From Acidocella sp. (GTDB lineage: Bacteria; Pseudomonadota; Alphaproteobacteria; Acetobacterales; Acetobacteraceae): DNA of 36,853 nucleotides. Where the stretch lies: assembly GCA_029077825.1 (NCBI GenBank), contig JAQNCT010000021.1:1-36853 (forward strand), given 5' to 3'. Shown here in pieces: positions 16,802 through 23,195 of the stretch. The notes under the pieces were generated by a model, which saw only the letters and a program-made list of their open reading frames with translations, made no database searches and was not told the DNA's origin. Positions within the stretch are counted from its first letter, which is position 1; each line of letters begins with the position of its first letter. The translations under genes were made by a program, and so were the position numbers.

Positions 16802-17845
16802 ATGGCACCCACGCGGTTTCCTGACTATGTTAAACTCATGACACAACTTCCTGCTTTTCTCGACCAAAACCGGCCAGATGTGCCAGATCTCGCGGTTTCC
16901 CGCGGCATTACCCCGTTTTTTCTGCCAAGCCAGCCGGTGCGCGGCCGGCTGATCAGGCTGGGGCCGCTGGCCAACACGTTGCTGACCCGCCATGACCACC
17001 CGGAGCCGGTGCGGCGGTTGCTGGGGGAAGCCTTGGCGCTCGCGGCTTCATTGGCGGCAGCCCTGAAATTTTCCGGCTCATTTTCAGTGCAGGCGAAAGG
17101 TGACGGCGCGGTTTCAATGCTGCTGGCGGATTGCACCGATATTGGGGCGCTGCGCGGCTATGCGCGGGTGAACATGGAGCGGTTTGCCGCTTTGCCGACT
17201 GATGAGCCGATCACTGCCCGCAGGCTGTTGGGCGATGGGTATTTGGCTTTCACGGTGGACCAAGGGCCCGAGCGCGAGCCGCAGCAGGGGATTGTAGCCC
17301 TTGAAGGTGAAAGCCTCTCCGAGATGGCAGAACATTATTTTGCCACCAGCGAGCAACTGGCCTGCCAGGTGCACCTGGCGGCGGCGGCCACCCCGAATGG
17401 CTGGCGGGCTTCAGCTTTGGTATTGGAAAAAATTGCCGGGGCCGGTGGTATTGACCCCGAATTAAGCCATGCTGAGCAGGAGGAATCCTGGCGCACCGCC
17501 TGTATTTTGGCTGACACAATTACCAATGACGAACTGCTGACCGACGAATTGCTGCCCGAGCGGGTATTGTACCGGTTGTTTCATGGTGAGGGTGTGGCCG
17601 TGGATCGGCCGCGCACGTTGGCCTATGGCTGCCGTTGCTCACGCGCCAGGCTGGCCGATATTCTGGAGGGCTTCTCGCACGATGATCTGGACCACATGGC
17701 GATTGACGGGGATATTGTGATGACCTGCGAATTTTGTAATTTCGATTTCCGGTTCCCGCGCTGCACGGTAAGCGGCACGGTAAGCGGCACGGTAAGCGGC
17801 AGCGACACCGGTAGCGTCACCGGCAAGGAAGGCTTGGCACCATGA
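16802..17845 (+). CDS. hslO: Redox-regulated chaperone Hsp33
   Basis: A 347-residue Hsp33, a cytosolic holdase switched on by oxidation. The zinc-binding switch is complete: C277-x-C279 in Y-G-C-R-C-S and C309-x-x-C312 in T-C-E-F-C-N-F. The substrate-binding core has V-R-G-R-L-I-R-L-G and the S-V-Q-A-K-G-D-G-x-V strand. An in-frame ATG at 16838 (T-Q-L-P-A-F-L) could be the true start; neither has a good ribosome site. The tail after the zinc domain is unusual: three perfect T-V-S-G units followed by Ser/Gly/Thr residues, from a 12-bp DNA repeat. The gene overlaps the following lipoprotein gene by ATGA (17842-17845). Confidence 0.93.
   Translation: MAPTRFPDYVKLMTQLPAFLDQNRPDVPDLAVSRGITPFFLPSQPVRGRLIRLGPLANTLLTRHDHPEPVRRLLGEALALAASLAAALKFSGSFSVQAKGDGAVSMLLADCTDIGALRGYARVNMERFAALPTDEPITARRLLGDGYLAFTVDQGPEREPQQGIVALEGESLSEMAEHYFATSEQLACQVHLAAAATPNGWRASALVLEKIAGAGGIDPELSHAEQEESWRTACILADTITNDELLTDELLPERVLYRLFHGEGVAVDRPRTLAYGCRCSRARLADILEGFSHDDLDHMAIDGDIVMTCEFCNFDFRFPRCTVSGTVSGTVSGSDTGSVTGKEGLAP
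17765..17800 (+). repeat. Three perfect 12-bp tandem repeats in the hslO tail
   Basis: ACGGTAAGCGGC occurs three times head to tail (17765-17776, 17777-17788, 17789-17800), encoding T-V-S-G repeats just past the Hsp33 zinc domain. The unit length is a multiple of three, so copy changes would not break the frame. Related but diverged sequence (agcgacaccggtagcgtc) follows. Confidence 0.9.
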
Positions 17846-18591
17846 AGGGCTCAATAAAGCGGTTACGATTTTTACTGCAACTGGCGGCGCTGGCGCTCAG
17901 CGCGTGCAGCGGAGACTCAAGCCCACCGGTAACCTACACGCCGCTGAATTATTCTTATTTACCGCCCATTGATCTGAAGGTGGTGAGCGTGAATATCCAG
18001 AACAACTACGTGCCGGACACCGGTGCCCAGGCGTTGCTGGCGCAAGACCCCGAAACCCCCGCCGATGCGATGCTGGCGGTGGCGCGGCAGCGGCTGGTGC
18101 CGAACGGCACGCCGGGCACCGCAACCTTTACCATCGAAAATGCCTCGATCGAGCCGGAGAACGGCAATCTGGTCGGCATGCTGACAGTGCGGCTGGATGT
18201 GGTGAGCGCCGACGGCAGGGCGAAGGGTTACACCGAGGCTTCAGTGACACACGGCGAAACCGCGCCGGATTCTAACGACCAGGGCAAAATGCAAGCCGCT
18301 TTGTACGATATTACCAAGCATCTCATGGATGGCATGAATGTGGAGCTACAATACCAGATGCAGCATAATCTGGGCAGTTGGATTGCTTATTCCAATAACG
18401 CGGCGGCTGCTCCGGTAACCAGTAATGGCGGCGTGCCAGGCGGTATTGTGGCAACGCCACTGGCGGGGCCGCTGACAGGGCAGCCGAGCGGAACATCAAC
18501 AGCACCGATGATGGTGCCCGTAACGCCAGTCGGACCGAACGGGCTGGCACCTGGTGAGCATAATATGGTGCCGCCGAGCATGAACCATTGA
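17842..18591 (+). CDS. Predicted lipoprotein of unknown function
   Basis: A 249-residue secreted lipoprotein. Residues 1-21 form a type II signal (basic N-terminus, hydrophobic core, lipobox L-S-A-C with C22 as the lipidated residue). Residues 30-165 look like a compact folded domain containing the L-K-V-V-S-V-N-I-Q-N-N-Y and A-R-Q-R-L-V-P-N-G segments; the remainder (from about 185) is a Pro/Gly/Thr/Ser-rich low-complexity tail. The residue after the lipidated Cys is Ser, so outer-membrane sorting is likely. The start overlaps the hslO stop by four bases, and the cupin gene follows at once. I do not recognise a characterised family. Confidence 0.82.
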   Translation: MKGSIKRLRFLLQLAALALSACSGDSSPPVTYTPLNYSYLPPIDLKVVSVNIQNNYVPDTGAQALLAQDPETPADAMLAVARQRLVPNGTPGTATFTIENASIEPENGNLVGMLTVRLDVVSADGRAKGYTEASVTHGETAPDSNDQGKMQAALYDITKHLMDGMNVELQYQMQHNLGSWIAYSNNAAAAPVTSNGGVPGGIVATPLAGPLTGQPSGTSTAPMMVPVTPVGPNGLAPGEHNMVPPSMNH

Positions 18592-18602
18592 AGCTGCATT
18601 TG

Positions 18603-18938
18603 ATGGGCAAGGCCACCGGTGCCGAGGCGGTGCCGATTGCGGCTGACAAATTGCTCAGTGGTACGCCAGTAACGCGGACCTGGGTTCATTACGAGGAACC
18701 CGGCGGCAAATTGGCGGCAGGGCAATGGGAGGCATCTGTCGGCAAGTGGCGGATTAACTATGCCGAGTGGGAATATGTGGTGATGATCTCGGGCCGCTGT
18801 ATCGTAAGCGGTGATGACGGCACGGTTATACACGCCGGGCCGGGTGATTGTTTTGTGATCGAACCGGGATTCGCTGGCACCTGGGAGGTACTGGAAGCCA
18901 TGCGCAAGCATTGGGTGATCGAGGATAGGCCTACGTAA
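18603..18938 (+). CDS. Cupin domain protein (Cupin_3/DUF861-like)
   Basis: A 111-residue single-domain cupin. The conserved strands read W-E-Y-V-V-M-I-S-G-R-C-I-V-S and, after a short turn, A-G-P-G-D-C-F-V-I-E-P-G-F-x-G-T-W-E-V, the pattern of the DUF861 (EutQ/ureidoglycine-like) cupins. The usual metal-binding histidines of motif 1 are not evident (W-E-Y in place of H-x-H), so metal binding is doubtful. A TTG at 18588 that overlaps the lipoprotein TGA would add five residues and is an alternative start. It forms the third gene of the tightly packed hslO set. The substrate is unknown. Confidence 0.78.
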   Translation: MGKATGAEAVPIAADKLLSGTPVTRTWVHYEEPGGKLAAGQWEASVGKWRINYAEWEYVVMISGRCIVSGDDGTVIHAGPGDCFVIEPGFAGTWEVLEAMRKHWVIEDRPT

Positions 18939-18949
18939 AAAAGCCCCGC

Positions 18950-19846
18950 TTAGAACATGCAAAAATCCATAAAGCTGGTGTCTATGTGTGTTACGGGTAG
19001 CGTATGGCGATGGCGGGTTAGGGCGGCGGCGGTTGCGTGCAGGCGCAACGCTAGGGTCATGTCATAATTTTGCAAACGGTCACCCAGCACGCCCGCCCAG
19101 GCGATATAGCCTTCCAGATGTGCTTCGACCATTTTGCGCCATTGGATAGCGGTGGCGTTGTCATCATGCCAACGGCCGGCGGCGATGGCCTCCAGCACGC
19201 TGAGTTTGGGGCCGTGGAAATGCAGCATAGCCGCGCGATGCTCATAGCCCCAATAGGGCTTCCAGTTCAGCCGCGGGTCCAGATGTTCCCAATGGCCACG
19301 GTAGGCTTCGTTCAGCGCCTGCTGGTCATCATAGCTGTGGGGGATTGGGTGCTCAATCCGGCGGCGGATGAGTGTTTCAAAATCATGGTAGCTGGCGCGC
19401 ATCGCAGGAACATTCATCACCATGCTGCCAGAGTTGAAATAGTTCCAGTTATCGCGCTTAAACTCCGGGGCGGCGGCGAAAATTTTCGGCCTGATGGCGG
19501 GCCAATTCACTGGCTGCAAAAAAATCATGTCGCAATCGGTATAAAGCACAAATTCCGCCGATGTTTCCACCTGCGGAATCGCAATGCGCAGCCAGTGGCC
19601 GATGGAATAGGCTTTGAAGGTTCCGGCGGCTTGGGCCGCATTGATGCTGTCAAGAAACCCAGGTGCGGTGTTGATGATCTCAACGCCGCGCTTTTGCATC
19701 CAGGCGGTGAAGTTGCTTGGGCCGCCGTAATACAACAAGCGTGGCTCTAACCCACCTACGTTCAGCGCGGTATGCACCGCCAGTTTGGCGTCTTCACCGG
19801 TATGGCCGGCAGCACCTTGTTCATCAATGGCGAAGTACCAGCGCAT
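18950..19846 (-). CDS. GT8-like glycosyltransferase
   Basis: A 298-residue cytoplasmic glycosyltransferase-like protein with a GT-A fold pattern. The metal/nucleotide-sugar D-x-D is in L-Y-T-D-C-D-M-I-F-L (D104, D106); downstream are Y-F-N-S-G-S-M-V-M-N and M-L-H-F-H-G-P-K, both typical for GT8 and related families. There is no signal peptide or membrane helix. It stands alone: convergent with the cupin gene (11 bases) and 9 bases downstream of bcp on the same strand, so it may be the last gene of glnE-bcp. The sugar and acceptor cannot be told; LPS or surface glycan assembly is plausible. Confidence 0.75.
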   Translation of the reverse strand: MRWYFAIDEQGAAGHTGEDAKLAVHTALNVGGLEPRLLYYGGPSNFTAWMQKRGVEIINTAPGFLDSINAAQAAGTFKAYSIGHWLRIAIPQVETSAEFVLYTDCDMIFLQPVNWPAIRPKIFAAAPEFKRDNWNYFNSGSMVMNVPAMRASYHDFETLIRRRIEHPIPHSYDDQQALNEAYRGHWEHLDPRLNWKPYWGYEHRAAMLHFHGPKLSVLEAIAAGRWHDDNATAIQWRKMVEAHLEGYIAWAGVLGDRLQNYDMTLALRLHATAAALTRHRHTLPVTHIDTSFMDFCMF

Positions 19847-19855
19847 GCAAAAGCG

Positions 19856-20320
19856 CTAGAGCGCTTTAACCGCGGCAAGAACTTCCCCGGCGTGGCCTTC
19901 AACTTTTACTTTTGGCCAGATTTTGGCAATTTTGCCTTTGGCATCTACCAGAACGGTTGAACGCTCAATACCCATATATTTTTTGCCGTACATGGATTTT
20001 TCCAGCCACGCGCCATAGGCGGCGATGGTGGTGGTTTCAGGGTCAGAGGCCAACGGGAAGGTAAGGTTATATTTGGCGGCGAATGCCTCAATCGGTTTCA
20101 TGGCATCCTTGGAAACGCCAATCACGGTTACGCCAATTTTGCCAAGCTGTGGCAAAGCCTCCTCAAACGCGCAAGCCTCCTTGGTGCAGCCTGGCGTGTC
20201 AGCCTTCGGGTAAAAATACATAACAAACGGCTGCCCCTTCAAGGATTTCAGTGCCACCGTGCGGCCACCAGAGGCGGGCAAAGTAAAGTCCGGGGCTTTG
20301 TCACCTTCTTTAATGCTCAT
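19856..20320 (-). CDS. bcp: Thioredoxin-dependent peroxiredoxin, Bcp/PrxQ type
   Basis: A 154-residue PrxQ/Bcp peroxiredoxin that reduces hydrogen peroxide and organic hydroperoxides with thioredoxin. The active site is Y-P-K-A-D-T-P-G-C-T-K-E-A-C, with peroxidatic and resolving Cys five residues apart in the same helix (C-x4-C), the atypical 2-Cys Bcp arrangement. The N-terminus G-D-K-A-P-D-F-T-L-P is canonical. The frame extends upstream to 20368, but the ATG at 20320 has AAAGGAGA (20329-20336) eight bases upstream, overlapping the glnE stop codon. It is therefore the second gene of glnE-bcp with probable reinitiation. Confidence 0.95.
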   Translation of the reverse strand: MSIKEGDKAPDFTLPASGGRTVALKSLKGQPFVMYFYPKADTPGCTKEACAFEEALPQLGKIGVTVIGVSKDAMKPIEAFAAKYNLTFPLASDPETTTIAAYGAWLEKSMYGKKYMGIERSTVLVDAKGKIAKIWPKVKVEGHAGEVLAAVKAL

Positions 20321-20334
20321 GGTTTTTATCTCCT

Positions 20335-23178
20335 TTAAGTTACCGGGCCGATGATCCGGACAAAACAATCGCGCACCGCAGCCCGGTGTTGCTCTATGGT
20401 GAGGGTTAATTGTGCCACGTCAATGGTGCCGGTGGCGCGCAATAATGGTGCCAGCGTGGCGGCTTGGGGGTGTTCATCACGCTCATGCAAGCCGATGATG
20501 CGAGACATCCCCTGGATGGTGCGCCACAACTGGTCAGCGGCCAGCAATGTTGCGGCATCAACACCTGATACATGCCCGGCGGCGGCCAAAGCGCGCAGAG
20601 CGGCAGCGGTGTTGGCGTAAAATAATGCCGGGTTGGTGGGGCCATGAATGAGTTGCAAAGCCTCTGCAATAAAGGCCAGCTCGATCAAACCGCCAATGCA
20701 ATGTTTCACATCCCACATCCCTTTGGGGGGCATGTCAGTGTTGATGCGCGCCAGCATGGCGCCAACATCAGCGCGGATGGTGGTAGCCTGCTCAGGGCGC
20801 GCCAGGGCGATGAGGATTTCCTTGGATAATATCGGCTCAAACTTCGGCGTGGCTGCCAGCACGCTGGCACGGGTGAGCGCCATTCGCTCCCAGGTCCAGG
20901 ACTCGGTGGCGTGATAGCGCCGAAAAGCCGCCAGTGAGACCGCCACAGGCCCTTGGTTGCCAGATGGCCGCAGCCGCATATCCACTTGGTAAATTGGCCC
21001 CTCCGGCCCGTGGGCGGTAAGTGCGGCGGTTAACGCATGCGCCAGACGAACAAAATAATGCGTGGGCGGGGTGTCCATGGGCGCGTGGTCATATATCAGC
21101 ATCAAATCAAGGTCAGACCCCGCCAGCATCTCAGCGCTGCCGGTTTTGCCAAGTGCCACAACCCCAAAACTCATCCTGCGAATCCGGCCAAACCGGGCGA
21201 TATGCTGGGCCATGATATGCGGCAACAAAGTGCTAAGCGCTGCTTTGGCGAGGTTGCTGCGCAGCCGGCCAGCCTCGTTGGCATCCAGCCGGCCTTCCAG
21301 CGTAGCAACTGATAAATGAAACTCCTCACGCCGGACAAACCGGCGGGTGATGCTTACCACCCCTTCAAGGTCAACGGCTTCCTGCAAAAGGCGGGCAAGT
21401 GCTGGCCTAAATGAGCCTACCCGGCCGAAGCGGGCAGCGGGGCTGAGCAGAACTTCCAGCGCCTGAGCATCCTGCGCCAAATGCTCGGCCAACACTGGGG
21501 CAGCCCCCAGCACCGTTGCCAGGCGTTGCAGCAGGGGGGGGTTGCGGGCAAATAACGAGAGTAATTGCACCCCGGCACGCTGGCGCGAGATGAGCGTGTC
21601 AAACAGCCGGAAGGCGCGGTCTGGGTCTTTTTGCCGCCCGAGAGCCTCGAGCAGATGCGGCACCAGAGTTTCCAACAATTCCCTGGCGCGTTCAGAGCGA
21701 AGTGCGGGGATGCCGCCGCTTGACCAAGCGCGCAAACGCTCAGCCATATGCTGAAAATCATTAAAACCAAGGGCTTTGAGTTTGATGGTGAAATCCAGTG
21801 GCGGCTTACCAGTCTCGCCAGGGTCAATCACGGTGGCGGGGCCGGAATCAGCGTCAAAAAATCCCAGAAAATGCCCGTGCACCCGGCTCAGCAGCTTCGG
21901 GAAAGATTTCAAAAATCCTGGATCGTTCAGGAATATGGCGAATTGCTGCAAGGCCTGCTGAGTGGCAGGCAATGAGTGAGTCTGGCGGTCAGCCACCATT
22001 TGCAACCGGTGTTCTACCCGGCGCAGGGTTTGATAATCCGCTGCCAGTTCACGCGCGGCGGCTTCTGGCAGGTGGCGGGCGCGGGCCAAGGCCGGCAGGG
22101 CACGCAGCGTTTGCGGGATGCGCAAGGCCGGGTCTGCACCGCCCCATACCAGGCTGAGCGTTTGCACAATAAATTCAATTTCACGAATGCCACCGCGGCC
22201 AAGTTTGACGTCATGACCTAGCAGGCCGCTGGCGGTTTGGCGGGCGTCAATCTGGCGTTTCATGCCGCGAATATCGGCGATGGCGGCAAAATCCAGGTGG
22301 CGGCGCCAAATAAACGGACGGATGGCGGCCAGGAACATCTCACCCAGCGCAATATCGCCGGCCAGCGGGCGGGCTTTTGAGAAGGCGGCACGCTCCCAGG
22401 TGCGGCCATGGCTTTCATAATAGGTCAGTGCGGCGGGCAGCGAGATCACCGGCGGGGTGGCGGCGGGGTCAGGGCGGAGCCGCAAATCAACCCGAAAAAC
22501 ATAGCCGTGCTCATCGCGGACAGAAAATAAACTCACTAGATCGCGGGCCAGACGCGCCATCGTGACTTGCGCCTCCGGCGGATACACCGGACTTTGCGGG
22601 TCATAAATAAGAACGAGGTCGATGTCAGATGAATAATTCAGTTCAAACGCGCCGAGCTTGCCAAGTGCTAGCGCCACAAACCCGCATTTTTGGTCAGGTT
22701 CCGCTGGGTTCGGGAGCGTGATATTGGATTGATCATGCAGACTACGCAGCAGATGACGAATCGCCACCCGCAGGCTGGTTTCAGCCAAAACGGAGAGCGC
22801 CTGGGTAACCTGGCTGAGAGACCAGGTGCCGCCAATGTCAGCCACCGCGATGGTAAGTGCCGCTTGGCGCTTGGCGATGCGGAGTTTTTTGGCAATTTCA
22901 GCGTGGCTGACGGTGGGTGGGATTTTACTAAGGCGGGCCAGCAAACCTTCAATAACTGTCTGCGGGTTAACCAGCGCCTGCATCAGGGTTTTTGGCTCAG
23001 CCAAGGCAAGGTCAGCCAGGTAAGGCGCATTGCCACCCAAAGCGTTCAGCGCCGCCGCCCCTTGGGCCGAATGAGTAAATTTCAACTCAGCGCGGCCAAG
23101 TGCTGCGAATTGGCTGTTCAGCCGTGCGGCAGCTTCAAGGTCGGCGGGGGGCGGCCAAGTGGAGTCGGTGCGCTTCAT
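20335..23178 (-). CDS. glnE: Bifunctional glutamine synthetase adenylyltransferase/deadenylase
   Basis: A 947-residue GlnE, which adenylylates (inactivates) and deadenylylates glutamine synthetase under PII control. Two nucleotidyltransferase domains are complete: the N-terminal deadenylase with G-K-L-G-A-F-E-L-N-Y-S-S-D-I-D (173-187) and the C-terminal adenylylase with G-K-T-G-S-A-E-M-L-A-G-S-D-L-D near residue 680, each with the paired catalytic Asp. Helical regulatory segments lie between and after them. The length matches E. coli GlnE (946). Its ATG is 17 bases from the ATG of the divergent AsmA-like gene, so its promoter must lie inside that gene or overlap it. bcp follows downstream. 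Confidence 0.95.
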   Translation of the reverse strand: MKRTDSTWPPPADLEAAARLNSQFAALGRAELKFTHSAQGAAALNALGGNAPYLADLALAEPKTLMQALVNPQTVIEGLLARLSKIPPTVSHAEIAKKLRIAKRQAALTIAVADIGGTWSLSQVTQALSVLAETSLRVAIRHLLRSLHDQSNITLPNPAEPDQKCGFVALALGKLGAFELNYSSDIDLVLIYDPQSPVYPPEAQVTMARLARDLVSLFSVRDEHGYVFRVDLRLRPDPAATPPVISLPAALTYYESHGRTWERAAFSKARPLAGDIALGEMFLAAIRPFIWRRHLDFAAIADIRGMKRQIDARQTASGLLGHDVKLGRGGIREIEFIVQTLSLVWGGADPALRIPQTLRALPALARARHLPEAAARELAADYQTLRRVEHRLQMVADRQTHSLPATQQALQQFAIFLNDPGFLKSFPKLLSRVHGHFLGFFDADSGPATVIDPGETGKPPLDFTIKLKALGFNDFQHMAERLRAWSSGGIPALRSERARELLETLVPHLLEALGRQKDPDRAFRLFDTLISRQRAGVQLLSLFARNPPLLQRLATVLGAAPVLAEHLAQDAQALEVLLSPAARFGRVGSFRPALARLLQEAVDLEGVVSITRRFVRREEFHLSVATLEGRLDANEAGRLRSNLAKAALSTLLPHIMAQHIARFGRIRRMSFGVVALGKTGSAEMLAGSDLDLMLIYDHAPMDTPPTHYFVRLAHALTAALTAHGPEGPIYQVDMRLRPSGNQGPVAVSLAAFRRYHATESWTWERMALTRASVLAATPKFEPILSKEILIALARPEQATTIRADVGAMLARINTDMPPKGMWDVKHCIGGLIELAFIAEALQLIHGPTNPALFYANTAAALRALAAAGHVSGVDAATLLAADQLWRTIQGMSRIIGLHERDEHPQAATLAPLLRATGTIDVAQLTLTIEQHRAAVRDCFVRIIGPVT

Positions 23179-23195
23179 ATGTGGAACAAGACAGG

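Noticed and set aside
19070-19750. A 226-codon plus-strand open frame opposite the GT8-like gene
   Set aside because: The minus-strand product has the DxD and other GT8 elements; the plus-strand product has none and is not consistent with a known fold.
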